From the NCBI GenBank assembly GCA_944392535.1, contig CALXWY010000001.1:310001-374000 (forward strand): a stretch of DNA of 64,000 nucleotides, given 5' to 3'. A model generated the notes under the pieces. That model searched no databases. It worked only from the letters and a program-made list of their open reading frames with translations, and was not told the DNA's origin. How positions within the stretch are numbered: the first letter of the stretch is position 1; the number at the start of each line of letters is the position of its first letter. A program made the position numbers and the translations under genes. This document shows, in pieces, positions 52,637 through 60,993 of this stretch. This stretch comes from an uncultured Alphaproteobacteria bacterium (GTDB taxonomy: Bacteria > Pseudomonadota > Alphaproteobacteria > Rs-D84).

Positions 52637-53260
52637 TTATTCAGCATCTGTACCGTTTTCTGGCGCTGGTTCTGATGGTTGTTCAACCGGTGCTGTAACG
52701 GGTTGTTCATCTGTTTCTGCTGTACCAGACGCATTTTCTGATTCGTCGTTTTCATCAGTCTTTTTTGTTCCGAATGTCAAAATTTTGCCGGCAACCAAGG
52801 CTTCTATTTCGTCTTGGGATTGTGCGACATATATTTTAACTGGAACAATAACGTCTGGGTGCAGGGCGATTTGTGTATCAAACGCCCCCACAGATTTAAT
52901 CGGTGCGCCTAACATAACCTGGGCTGATTCAATATTGATACCGGTTAATTCTTTTAATGTGCGGGCAATATCACGTGTTGAAACCGAACCGTATAATTGG
53001 CCGGTATCACCCGCCTGGCGAATCATGTATAATTTTGCATTTTTGATTGCGTCAACATTGCCTTCGGCGGATTTGCGTGCCGCATCTTGACGTGCCTGTA
53101 ATTCAGCCTTTTGTGCTTCAAACAGCGCAACGTTTTCGCGCGACCAACGCATGGCTTTGCCCAAAGGCAACAAATAATTACGCGCGAATCCAGTCTTTAC
53201 TTCAACCGTGTCGCCGATGTTGCCCAGTTTTGTAATTTTTTCTGTTAAAATAACTTTCAT
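52637..53260 (-). CDS. rplI: 50S ribosomal protein L9 with acidic tail
   Basis: 207 residues from the ATG at 53260 (AAGGA ribosome site). The N-terminal domain is standard: MKVILTEKITKLGNIGDTVEVKTGFARNYLLP, the rRNA-binding L9 signature. A connecting helix (about 42-80) and C-terminal domain (LYGSVSTRDIARTL) follow. From about residue 150 an acidic Glu/Asp/Thr/Pro tail extends the protein beyond the usual 148. L9 bridges neighbouring ribosomes at the L1 stalk base and affects frame maintenance. Last gene of the rpsF-rpsR-rplI operon, the normal order. Confidence 0.96.
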   Translation of the reverse strand: MKVILTEKITKLGNIGDTVEVKTGFARNYLLPLGKAMRWSRENVALFEAQKAELQARQDAARKSAEGNVDAIKNAKLYMIRQAGDTGQLYGSVSTRDIARTLKELTGINIESAQVMLGAPIKSVGAFDTQIALHPDVIVPVKIYVAQSQDEIEALVAGKILTFGTKKTDENDESENASGTAETDEQPVTAPVEQPSEPAPENGTDAE

Positions 53261-53311
53261 TGTATCTGTCCTTTGTTTCAAGTTAGGGATGTTTCCCAGA
53301 TAATGTTTTGT

Positions 53312-53539
53312 TTATCCCAAGTTATTGCGAACAAACGGCATCAGTCCCAAATGACGCGCACGCTTAATCGCCTTGGCCAATTCGCGTTGATCTTTCTGTG
53401 AAACGCCACTGATACGTGACGGCACGATTTTACCGCGTTCGGTTATATAATGTGATAAAGTCTTGATGTCTTTATAGTCAATCACTTTGCCCTTTAATGG
53501 GTTAGACTTTTTACGATAAATTGCTGCACGAACTGCCAT
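53312..53539 (-). CDS. rpsR: 30S ribosomal protein S18
   Basis: 75 residues with the S18 signature: [26 protein letters not shown] and the basic [12 protein letters not shown] end. It binds S6 on the platform of the small subunit. The start codon overlaps the rpsF stop by one base (53539), consistent with translational coupling. The zinc-binding Cys residues of some S18 proteins are absent. rplI follows after 51 bp. Confidence 0.98.
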   Translation of the reverse strand: MAVRAAIYRKKSNPLKGKVIDYKDIKTLSHYITERGKIVPSRISGVSQKDQRELAKAIKRARHLGLMPFVRNNLG

Positions 53540-53877
53540 TATTCCACCTCTTCATTATTTTTTTTCATCATCACAGACGGTGTGGTCGCTAATTCTTTGA
53601 CACGCACGTTCAAGAAACGAATTACGTCTTCGTCAATGCGTGCGCGACGTTCATATTCTGCAACTTTATCGCCCGGCAATTCAATGTTCAACATGACATA
53701 GTGTGCCTTGCGATTCTTGCGGATTATATAGGCCAAATTCTTCAAGCCCCAAAATTCTGTGGATTTAACATCACCGCCCAGTTCGCGAATAATGTCAGTG
53801 TATTTTGCCGCTTTTTCTTTGACCTGCGGTTCGGTCAAGTCCTGGCGAAAAACCAAGACGCTTTCATAGTAAGCCAT
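53539..53877 (-). CDS. rpsF: 30S ribosomal protein S6
   Basis: 112 residues, ferredoxin-like fold: [21 protein letters not shown] at the start, [23 protein letters not shown] in the middle and VIRFLNVRV near the end. The tail ends in a short run of Lys, Asn and Glu, where E. coli S6 receives glutamates. First gene of the operon with rpsR and rplI. AAGGAAA ribosome site. In many bacteria the S6:S18 complex represses this operon through its leader, but the 100 bp upstream show no clear matching structure. Confidence 0.97.
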   Translation of the reverse strand: MAYYESVLVFRQDLTEPQVKEKAAKYTDIIRELGGDVKSTEFWGLKNLAYIIRKNRKAHYVMLNIELPGDKVAEYERRARIDEDVIRFLNVRVKELATTPSVMMKKNNEEVE

Positions 53878-54041
53878 CTATATTTTCCTTTGGTTTACAC
53901 AGCCGGCAACCCCATGTCGCCAGCAGGAATCCCACCAATTATGACGAAAAATTTAATAAAATCAAGTGTTTTGTAAATTTGATTAATCTGGCATGGATTT
54001 TTATGTGTATTTGTGTCATAATTATTCGTAACGGGCAGAGA

Positions 54042-55061
54042 ATGAAGTTCTTATACGGTGTTTTTATTGGGGTAATGGCTGTTTTGCCGAATCTTGCTCA
54101 TGGGGCGGGTTTTGTTACGCATACTGTTATGTGGGATGTTGAAGATACGCCTGATATAGGTGGCCAGGATGCATATGATGAATATATGAAGGGCCTGTTT
54201 TGCAAAGATGGTGCCGGTGCGATAACTGTTGGTGAAAATGGTATAGAAGTATTATGTGAATCATGGAAAAGTACAGAACCGGCAGATGCGGATATTAAAA
54301 GTGCCCATGGAATTGCGCTGTGTCGTGCACAGTGTGCCGAAAATGGTGAAATATACGTGTCTGGCACGGGTGGTGATGATTGCCGATGTCGGCCGGCCCC
54401 ATCCCAGGACCCAGAAATAATTGAACTTGAAGCATCTGTAAACCGCCAGGTGGCCAGCCGTACAAATCGCCAGATTAGCAGGGATGTAAACAGTTTGGTT
54501 AATGAAGCGGACCAGGGGCTGGTGGACAGCGTTGAAAACGAGATACGTGGGCAAAAATTGAATGCACGTACTGTCGCATCGGTTGAAAAAAGCACAGATA
54601 AAAGCATTGCCGCGTCAGAGAATGATTTTAGCAGTCAAATTCGTGATGAATTGCGTAATCAAAAGTCTGATTTACGGGCGGGTGCGAAAGAATCTGATGC
54701 CGCAATGTCAGAACTGACGGCGGCGGTAAATCGCGACGTTCTGGAAAGCGAAATGAGAAATCCGGACATTGACCAGATTGATAGTGATGTCGCGAAAATG
54801 AATGAAGATCTAGATAAACAGCTGGACAAGCAACTGGAATGCGAAAGTCGTAATCCGCCAATGGGGGTAAAGAAAAACGCGCTGGGGTTGTGGGTTTGCA
54901 CAGAAACAGAAGACACGATTGCGGCACGCGAGCAGAAAAAGGCAAATAACAAAGCGTTAAAGGCATTCTGGGACGATATTGATGATATTGAACGTGCGTT
55001 TAATCGTCGCGTTCGTCAATTGCGTCGTGTGGCGAATGCAGATAATGGGGGCGACCAATGA
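54042..55061 (+). CDS. Secreted coiled-coil protein, unknown function
   Basis: 339 residues from the ATG at 54042 (GGGCAGAGA before it). Signal peptide (NLAHG-A). The N-terminal domain has Cys residues in the pattern GLFCKDG...EVLCESW...ALCRAQCAENG...DCRCRPA (about 50-130). Then about 170 residues of polar coiled coil rich in Asn/Arg/Glu/Ser repeats follow, and a basic, helical C-terminus. Its stop overlaps the start of the OmpA-like gene (ATGA at 55058-55061), so the two are made together. It probably partners that protein in the envelope. No family recognised. Confidence 0.75.
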   Translation: MKFLYGVFIGVMAVLPNLAHGAGFVTHTVMWDVEDTPDIGGQDAYDEYMKGLFCKDGAGAITVGENGIEVLCESWKSTEPADADIKSAHGIALCRAQCAENGEIYVSGTGGDDCRCRPAPSQDPEIIELEASVNRQVASRTNRQISRDVNSLVNEADQGLVDSVENEIRGQKLNARTVASVEKSTDKSIAASENDFSSQIRDELRNQKSDLRAGAKESDAAMSELTAAVNRDVLESEMRNPDIDQIDSDVAKMNEDLDKQLDKQLECESRNPPMGVKKNALGLWVCTETEDTIAAREQKKANNKALKAFWDDIDDIERAFNRRVRQLRRVANADNGGDQ

Positions 55062-56728
55062 AACGAAATTTAATCGCCACATTAATGATGTTATTTCCCA
55101 TTGTTGCGTTTGGGGCCCCAGATTTGTCGGCAATTGAATCAGCGCAAACAATGGATGAATTAAAGACGGCATATAAAGACGCGGTGGAAAATGTTATTAC
55201 AGAAAACAAGGATAAAGTTGATTCATTTGAATTGATTTCTGCGCGCACACAGTACCAGGAAAATATAGTCGCGCTGGATGAAGATGCGGCAACGTTAACA
55301 AATAACACGGATGCAAAAAATCAACAAAGTGAAGACGCCCCGGCAAAGATTCTTTCGCAAGAAGATTCGTTGGCCCAGATTTCGGAATTACAGGCGAATG
55401 CGGACGCGATGCGTGACAAAGAACAATCAACAGCGAACAAGATACTGGGGGCCGCCGGCATTGGTGCGACAGGTATTGGGTTAATGCAAACAGCATCTGC
55501 GTTGGCGCAACAGAATGCATCAAATGATGCGACACGCGATATGACGGCATACCTGGCAACATTCCGGTGTGACTATGGTTCTGGTCGTAACATCAGTGGT
55601 GGTGAAACGGGCATAACGTTACCTGGGGGGAACCAGTTATTACCACTGTATACAGAATATATAACACTGGCATCAGACTTAAAGACACGTAAAGAAGCAT
55701 TGGGATTAAGTCCTGGCATAGAATCCGAGATAATACAAGACAGTGCGACATCTGGGTTATACGACAATGTATCGTTGGGTCGCGGTGATGGTGTGTATGT
55801 ATCATTGGCGGCGGCGTTATCTGATCCGACTGGACCTGCGGCGGCGGCATGGGCGGCGCAACAATCTGCGACATCGGAACAATTACAAACAGGTTTAATA
55901 ACGGCTGGGGTTGGTACATTGGCCAGCATAATTGGCAATATTGCGATAAATGAAAACAAAAAATCACCCCAAAATTTAACTGATGACATCATCGCAAAGT
56001 ATGATGCCAAGCGTACGGTTATCAAAGAAGATTTGTCTGGAACCGAAGAAGATTCAAAACAAGATGCAGAAGATGCCGTGCCGGCGCCAGAAGATGGCAA
56101 GGTGCCGTCTGGGGGGCATACGGAATATTTGATTAATGCGCAACAGGCGTGTGAAGCGTTGTCTGGGGAATGGGATGCGGTTGCAGAAATATGTCATTGT
56201 GCGGGTTACCAAATATGGGATAACTATGCATTAACATGTCTGGATGATGATGCACCGTATGATGATGTGGTGCCCCAGCCGGTTAATAAACCAATTGTTA
56301 CACTGTATGCGGAATCATTGTTTGACAGTGGCAAGGTACAGGTTAAATCACCAACAGATAAACTGGATGATGTGATTGATTCAATAAAAAATGAAATTGC
56401 AACCGATACCGGGGTAGAGATATTGTTGGTTGCGCATACAGACAGTGACAAGATAATCCAAAGTGCAAATTTATGTGCGCGTGATAAAATATGCACAAAT
56501 CAATCACTGTCGGTGGCGCGGGCGGAATCTGTACGCGGTTATATTCAAAATAAATGGGCAGATATGCCGGCCGGTATAAGTATAACAATTCGTGGTGTTG
56601 GTGATCAATGTGCCAATCCGAACAGTTCTGATGCGCAAAAAGCACTGGAACGCAAGGTTGATTTCTATGTGTTCTTTAACGGTGAAGACACGGATAATAT
56701 TGATGTATGCAGTGTCGGAACAAATTGA
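55058..56728 (+). CDS. OmpA-like envelope protein sharing a module with 15512-18364
   Basis: 556 residues, translationally coupled to the preceding gene. Signal peptide (IVAFG-AP), short helical region, then a 218-residue module (about 98-315, starting ILSQEDSLAQISELQANADA) almost identical to that of the minus-strand OmpA-like gene 38 kb away. A Cys pair region (QQACEALSGEW...ICHCAG, a fibronectin-II/EGF-like remnant) and an OmpA-type peptidoglycan-binding domain (about 420-550: VAHTDSDKI, SVARAESVRGYI) follow. It lacks the long EGF-like arrays of its relative. Likely cell-wall-anchored outer-envelope component. Confidence 0.85.
   Translation: MKRNLIATLMMLFPIVAFGAPDLSAIESAQTMDELKTAYKDAVENVITENKDKVDSFELISARTQYQENIVALDEDAATLTNNTDAKNQQSEDAPAKILSQEDSLAQISELQANADAMRDKEQSTANKILGAAGIGATGIGLMQTASALAQQNASNDATRDMTAYLATFRCDYGSGRNISGGETGITLPGGNQLLPLYTEYITLASDLKTRKEALGLSPGIESEIIQDSATSGLYDNVSLGRGDGVYVSLAAALSDPTGPAAAAWAAQQSATSEQLQTGLITAGVGTLASIIGNIAINENKKSPQNLTDDIIAKYDAKRTVIKEDLSGTEEDSKQDAEDAVPAPEDGKVPSGGHTEYLINAQQACEALSGEWDAVAEICHCAGYQIWDNYALTCLDDDAPYDDVVPQPVNKPIVTLYAESLFDSGKVQVKSPTDKLDDVIDSIKNEIATDTGVEILLVAHTDSDKIIQSANLCARDKICTNQSLSVARAESVRGYIQNKWADMPAGISITIRGVGDQCANPNSSDAQKALERKVDFYVFFNGEDTDNIDVCSVGTN
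55349..56004 (+). repeat. 656-bp inverted repeat, copy 2 (inside the OmpA-like gene)
   Basis: Matches 16314-16969 in inverse orientation. Junctions fall inside codons shared by both genes, at ATTCTTTCGC on one side and GCAAAGTATGA on the other. Confidence 0.9.
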
Positions 56729-56738
56729 TTAAAGATTG

Positions 56739-56768
56739 TTGACTTGCCTTTATAAAATTTACTATCAT
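56739..56768 (+). promoter_or_regulatory. Promoter for the MotA/MotB-like pair
   Basis: TTGACT (56739-56744), 18 bp, TATCAT (56763-56768), then AGAGAGA before the ATG at 56795. Confidence 0.6.
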
Positions 56769-56794
56769 TTCTGTAAAGACAGAGAGAAACGCAC

Positions 56795-57550
56795 ATGAAT
56801 AATCAATTTCATCATGCACTGAACAGAATGGCTTTCTTTACAGCATTGTTGGTGGCGGGGCTGATTTTGTTTTATCGGCCGTTTCTGGGGATTGCCAGTG
56901 CGAACGTTGTTTTGAACGGCATTATTATTGGAACAATTTTATTCGGAATTGGGTTATGTTTTGTTGAAATGTTCAAATTGTTGCCGGAATATCGCTGGGC
57001 GCGGGCGTATTTTTCGGGACGGCGCAATGTGCCATTACCACCACGATTATTACGTTCTGTCGCGATTTTGTTGCGTTCGCGGCCACGTCGGATTTATGCG
57101 TCAACACTGAATGGAATGCTGGAAATGATTCAATTGCGCTTTGACGATTCGCGTGAATCTGTGCGGTATATAACAAATACGTTGATATTCTTGGGACTGT
57201 TGGGGACATTTTGGGGATTGATAATAACCGTTGGTGGTTTCGCCGATTTAATTGGTGCATTGGATTTTTCAGATGAATCAGTTTTGCAAACGATGCAGGC
57301 GGGATTGACCGGGCCACTGGCGGGAATGGCGACCGCGTTTACCAGTTCGCTGATGGGACTGGCGGGCAGTTTGATCGTCGGATTCTTGGGGTTACAGGTG
57401 CAATCGGCCCAGAATTCTATATTCCGCGATGTTGAAGATTATTTGGCGGCGCATACCAGTACGGCAATTCCGGATAATGAACGCGTTATCGCGGCAATAT
57501 CAGGGGATGATGTTAATAATGAATCAAAGCGCAATGTGGTAAAACGTTAA
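56795..57550 (+). CDS. MotA/TolQ/ExbB-type proton channel protein
   Basis: 251 residues with four likely transmembrane helices (about 13-30, 38-60, 131-153 and 178-202). Between helices 2 and 3 is a basic cytoplasmic loop, and the pore signature GLLGTFWGLIITVGGF is followed by LQTMQAGLTGPLAGMATAFTSSLMGLAGSL. These are the channel-lining helices of the MotA/ExbB superfamily. With the MotB/OmpA-like protein encoded 24 bp downstream it should form a proton-driven motor spanning inner membrane and peptidoglycan. No flagellar genes are present, so a non-flagellar role is likely. Confidence 0.85.
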   Translation: MNNQFHHALNRMAFFTALLVAGLILFYRPFLGIASANVVLNGIIIGTILFGIGLCFVEMFKLLPEYRWARAYFSGRRNVPLPPRLLRSVAILLRSRPRRIYASTLNGMLEMIQLRFDDSRESVRYITNTLIFLGLLGTFWGLIITVGGFADLIGALDFSDESVLQTMQAGLTGPLAGMATAFTSSLMGLAGSLIVGFLGLQVQSAQNSIFRDVEDYLAAHTSTAIPDNERVIAAISGDDVNNESKRNVVKR

Positions 57551-57574
57551 AAGTGTGTGCACAGGGGGGAACAG

Positions 57575-58687
57575 ATGATGAATTTCAGATTTCGTAACCA
57601 GACAAATGCATGGCCGGCATTTGTGGATTTGTTTTCAAATCTGGTGATAATTTTAATATTTTTATTAATTGTGTTCGTGTTTCTGTGGACGACAACCAGT
57701 GTGTTTAATAAAGATTCTGGGGCCAAGGCGGTTGCGGATTTGCGGGCAACGAATGAAGAACAGGCGGCACGTATTGTGCAAATGACCGCGGATGAAGAAG
57801 AGGCCAAGCGTTTGTTAATCTTGGCGCGTAATGAATTGGAAAACTTGGCGGCCAGTAATACAGAACTGACCAATGAACTGCAACAGGTGGATGTCAGTAT
57901 GGATGAACTGATTGCGGATTACGAAGCCAAAGTGGCCGAATTACAATCCCAGGGTACGGATTTACGGGACCAGGTTGCATCATTGACCACGCAATTAAAT
58001 CAGGCCAAACTGGATAAACAAAAAACGGCCGAACTGGAACAAGAACGCCGCGAATTACAGGCACAGATGACGGCCCAGCGTGCGGAATTGGCCGAACAGT
58101 TGAATAAATTAAACGCGGCACTGGATGCGGCAGAGGCAGCCGCCCATGAAAAAGATATTCAATATGTTGAAATGTCTGAACGTCTTAATAAAGCATTGGC
58201 GGACAAGGTGGCGGAGTTAAATGATGTTGCACAGTACCAATCGGAATTCTATCGTGCAATCAAAGATGCGCTGGGGGATGAACGATTCGTTCAGCCAGAT
58301 GGTGATCGTTTCATAATTGCCAGTGACATTTTGTTCAGCAGTGGTTCATATACATTGTCACCCGAAGGTAAAAATCAATTGCGCTTGATCGCAAATGTAA
58401 TCAAGGATTTGGAAAATGTTATCCCAACGAATATCAATTGGATAATTCGGGTGGATGGTCATACGGATCGTCAACAGGTTATGTCTGGGACGCGTGCATT
58501 CAAAAATAATATGGAATTATCATTGTTGCGTGCAAACGCGGTCACAGATGAATTGGTTGCCAATGGGGTGTCGCCACGTCGCTTGGTCCCCAGTGGTTTC
58601 GGCGATTTGCACCCGGTGACATTGGGCACCGATACAGACAGTATGCAGCAAAATCGTCGCATAGAATTGCAATTAACCAACAGGTGA
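57575..58687 (+). CDS. MotB-like OmpA-domain stator protein
   Basis: 370 residues from the ATG at 57575 (AGGGGGG ribosome site, better than the GTG at 57557). One N-terminal transmembrane helix (about 17-42) has the sequence FVDLFSNLVIILIFLLIV, with an Asp near the helix start as in proton-conducting MotB/TolR/ExbD proteins. A long coiled coil (about 50-215) and a C-terminal OmpA domain (about 240-370: RVDGHTDRQQV, SLLRANAVTDELVANG, QNRRIELQL) follow. It pairs with the upstream channel. The long coiled coil could reach a distant peptidoglycan or outer-membrane partner, for example the OmpA-like proteins nearby. Confidence 0.86.
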   Translation: MMNFRFRNQTNAWPAFVDLFSNLVIILIFLLIVFVFLWTTTSVFNKDSGAKAVADLRATNEEQAARIVQMTADEEEAKRLLILARNELENLAASNTELTNELQQVDVSMDELIADYEAKVAELQSQGTDLRDQVASLTTQLNQAKLDKQKTAELEQERRELQAQMTAQRAELAEQLNKLNAALDAAEAAAHEKDIQYVEMSERLNKALADKVAELNDVAQYQSEFYRAIKDALGDERFVQPDGDRFIIASDILFSSGSYTLSPEGKNQLRLIANVIKDLENVIPTNINWIIRVDGHTDRQQVMSGTRAFKNNMELSLLRANAVTDELVANGVSPRRLVPSGFGDLHPVTLGTDTDSMQQNRRIELQLTNR

Positions 58688-58717
58688 TATTTTAACTGTT
58701 GTGATAAATATTATTAT

Positions 58718-58759
58718 GCCTGTCATTTCCCATATATGCTGGAATGACAGGCTTTATTT
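58718..58759 (+). terminator. Intrinsic terminator
   Basis: GCCTGTCATTTCC/GGAATGACAGGC, 12 pairs with one bulge, followed by TTTATTT, downstream of the MotB-like gene. Confidence 0.75.
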
Positions 58760-58838
58760 ATGCACAACAGTTTGACTGATATTATTTATCAGGCCCGCAG
58801 TATGACGCGCGGCGTGCGTTGTAAGTTTGGAATGTATT

Positions 58839-59220
58839 TTACGCGGGGAACATATCACCGTAATATATCGTGTTGCCAATCTGGACATTCAGTGATGGCA
58901 CGGTCAGTTTTGCCGTACGCAGATATAAAATATATTCGCCAATATGTAACACGCGCCCACAATCATCCGCACTATCTGACCCCAGTGGTGAATACATATT
59001 ATCTGGACATTGTGTTATCCCAGAATCAGATGTCGTTTCTGTAAACGTCCCACCGGGACAATAATGATTACGTGGACATTGTGTGCATTGTTGACTGTTT
59101 GCGGGTAAATAATATCCCGGATTACAAGATATTTCTTCTGTTTCCATCGGAATACAATCATCAATACTGTCGTGATCGGCCGCCGTATCACCAATTGTGC
59201 CGGTCCCCGCGGGACATGGC
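58839..59220 (-). repeat. Inverted repeat partner of 49905-50466
   Basis: Coding sequence near-identical to the 3' part of the 49714 gene, opposite strand, minus one 183-bp repeat unit. Confidence 0.85.
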
Positions 59221-59414
59221 TTACATGTGGGCAACATTCCTGAATGACATAACCTCTCATCCATATATGTATTAGCAGGACAAACTTCACAAGCTTCCCT
59301 ATCATGGGGTACTGGAAATGTTCCTTCTAAACACGGGTTGCTGCATATTTCTCCTGCACCATACGCGTTGTGGTACAGCATGCAAACAGCGATAATAAAT
59401 ATAAGCTTTCTCAT
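58839..59414 (-). CDS. Secreted cysteine-repeat protein, one repeat (inverted paralogue)
   Basis: 191 residues. Signal peptide (HNAYG-A), then Cys units (ICSNPCLEG, CEVCPANTYMDE, CKPCPAGTGTIG) leading into the same NPGYYLPANSQQCTQCPRNH block and the identical final 70 residues of the gene at 49714. The N-terminal third differs, so only the downstream part has been homogenised. It carries a single copy of the repeat. It is preceded by leader copy 3 and read on the minus strand, convergent with the MotB-like gene. Confidence 0.8.
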   Translation of the reverse strand: MRKLIFIIAVCMLYHNAYGAGEICSNPCLEGTFPVPHDREACEVCPANTYMDERLCHSGMLPTCKPCPAGTGTIGDTAADHDSIDDCIPMETEEISCNPGYYLPANSQQCTQCPRNHYCPGGTFTETTSDSGITQCPDNMYSPLGSDSADDCGRVLHIGEYILYLRTAKLTVPSLNVQIGNTIYYGDMFPA

Positions 59415-59586
59415 AATCCACCCCCCAACAAAAAACCACCGGAAATAATTTCAAGTGGTTGGAGGTTAGCAACTATCAAATACAATAGTGTCGTTTATTC
59501 AATATATTCACGAACCCTCCAACCGCAAGGTTGGAGTATGCGTATTTGCGAGGTTGCTACACCCCGTATCAGAAACTTTCTGATAC
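59415..59586 (-). promoter_or_regulatory. Structured 5' leader (copy 3), candidate attenuator or riboswitch
   Basis: On the minus strand: GTATCAGAA/TTCTGATAC hairpin (59586-59566); GTGTA/TACGC; CTCCAACC-ttgc-GGTTGGAG (59536-59517). TCGT/ACGA (59513-59510 with 59494-59491) closes the loop GAATATATTGAATAA; ACTAT/ATAGT (59489-59485 with 59476-59472). Terminator AACCAC...GTGGTT with T-run (59460-59429). CTCCAACC recurs at 59464-59457, overlapping the terminator stem. The terminator loop is identical to copy 2, whereas the helices ahead of it differ in sequence but keep pairing. The ATG follows the T-run by about 15 bases. Confidence 0.6.
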
Positions 59587-59592
59587 GTTCGT

Positions 59593-59621
59593 ATTATAGA
59601 ATAATATGGATTTTTTTTCCA
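59593..59621 (-). promoter_or_regulatory. Promoter of leader RNA element copy 3
   Basis: Minus strand TGGAAA (59621-59616), 17 bp, TATAAT (59598-59593), with the expected start near 59586 at the first hairpin. Confidence 0.6.
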
Positions 59622-59706
59622 TAACAAAGTTTATAGACTTTGTTTTTCACTGGCCAGGTTGTATCCAGGCTGTATTTACATGCTTATATAACGTTATATT
59701 ATAAAT

Positions 59707-59823
59707 TTGAAATCGCCGGCGGTTTTAATATTCATGCGACCATTCGGCGAAACCGATTGGGTTGCGCGTGTGTTTGCATATGAATACGATGGGCCGTCCG
59801 GTGCATGGCGCGCAGACGTGATT
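59707..59823 (+). pseudogene. Truncated recO-like remnant
   Basis: From a TTG at 59707 the plus strand reads KSPAVLIFMRPFGETDWVAR then VFAYEYDG. This aligns with the RecO start encoded at 50814 (ESSGILISLRPFGERDCVAH then IFTSGYG): MRPFGE-x-D-x-VA-x-x-F is shared. The similarity ends after about 32 codons where the sequence runs into the 3' end of pgk. Nothing of the zinc site or helical domain remains. It is best read as the broken end of a former or duplicated recO, lying just behind the inverted cassette. Confidence 0.6.
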
Positions 59824-60993
59824 TTACGAATCGCACAATACGGCAATGCCGGGCAGGGTTCGGCCTTCTATGAATTCCAAGAATGCGCCGCCGCCGGTGG
59901 ACACGTATGTTATGTCGTCTTTGACGCCACATGCGGTTAATGCCGCAACAGTATCCCCGCCACCGACAATGCTTTCCAATTTTCCGGCGCGTGTTTGTTC
60001 GGCAATCGCATGCGCGATTGCAAATGAACCATACGACCATGTTGGTTGCCATTCTGCCATGCCAACGGTGCCGTTCCATATCACGGTTGCCGCGTTGCGA
60101 ATTTCTGAGACATCGCGTTCTGTCGTTGCGATGCCGGCATCAATAATTATATCGTCGTCAGCAATTTCGGTAAAATCTTTGTTTGTGCGCGGGGCATCGG
60201 GTTTGAATTCTTTGGATACCCCCTTGTCCAAGGGTAATAAAACTTCGCAATTATTTGCACGGGCATATTCTAAAATTTCTAATGCGGTGTTTTTTTGGTC
60301 GGCTTCGTACAAAGAATTACCGACCTTGCCACCGGTTGCATAGTTAAATGTTGTTCCCAATGCGCCGCCAATAATTAATTTATCAGACAGTCGTGCCAAT
60401 GCGCGTAATACACCGATTTTTGTGGAAACTTTGCTGCCGGCGACAATAGATAACAGCGGACGGCGTGGATTTTCCATTACCGCAGACAAGTGTTCTATTT
60501 CCGACGCCAATAATTTTCCGGCATACGATGGTAAAATATTGGCGACACCAACAGTGCTGGCGTGCGCACGATGGGATACCGCGAATGCGTCGTTTACAAA
60601 AATGTCAAATCCAGTGGCCAATTGCTGGGCAAATGCCGGGTCATTTTGTTCTTCGCCTGGGTAAAATCGTACGTTTTCCAGTAATACAACATCACCGTCG
60701 CGCATGGTTTTCATGAATTCTTTGTCCAAACAATCGGGAATCAATGGAATGCCCATGTATTCAGCAACCGGTGCCAGTGTGTATGCCATGTTGCGCGTAC
60801 CCTTTGGCCGGCCCAGATGGGCGCAAATCGCAATTCGGGCACCCGCCGCACGCAGGGCGGATATTGTTGGCATGCTCTGGTCAATTCGGAACGCGTCTGT
60901 AATTACGCCATCAACAATTTGTACGTTAAAATCATCGCGCAGTAAAATATATTTGCCACGTACATCCAGTTTATCAATTGTGCGTAGATTCAT
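59824..60993 (-). CDS. pgk: Phosphoglycerate kinase
   Basis: 389 residues. Substrate-binding N-terminal domain with LRDDFNV (usually RVDFNVP), ICAHLGRPKG, and VLLENVRFYPGEEQND. Hinge and nucleotide domain with SIVAGSKVSTKIGVL, then a C-terminal GTVGMAE and GGGDTVAAL plus STGGGAFLEF, the ATP-binding loops. It makes ATP from 1,3-bisphosphoglycerate in glycolysis. AAGGA ribosome site. The first 20 bases overlap the end of rnhB, so the two are coupled. The D in LRDDFNV replaces the common V, a mild oddity. Confidence 0.97.
   Translation of the reverse strand: MNLRTIDKLDVRGKYILLRDDFNVQIVDGVITDAFRIDQSMPTISALRAAGARIAICAHLGRPKGTRNMAYTLAPVAEYMGIPLIPDCLDKEFMKTMRDGDVVLLENVRFYPGEEQNDPAFAQQLATGFDIFVNDAFAVSHRAHASTVGVANILPSYAGKLLASEIEHLSAVMENPRRPLLSIVAGSKVSTKIGVLRALARLSDKLIIGGALGTTFNYATGGKVGNSLYEADQKNTALEILEYARANNCEVLLPLDKGVSKEFKPDAPRTNKDFTEIADDDIIIDAGIATTERDVSEIRNAATVIWNGTVGMAEWQPTWSYGSFAIAHAIAEQTRAGKLESIVGGGDTVAALTACGVKDDITYVSTGGGAFLEFIEGRTLPGIAVLCDS

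Noticed and set aside
55573..56100. Long minus-strand frame of 175 codons opposite the OmpA-like gene
   Set aside because: The same antisense frame appears opposite the other repeat copy only because the DNA is duplicated. It has no start signals.
49500..59600. Insertion sequence or transposon explaining the inverted cassettes
   Set aside because: No transposase, no terminal inverted repeats or target duplications were seen. Homology-based exchange explains the pattern better.
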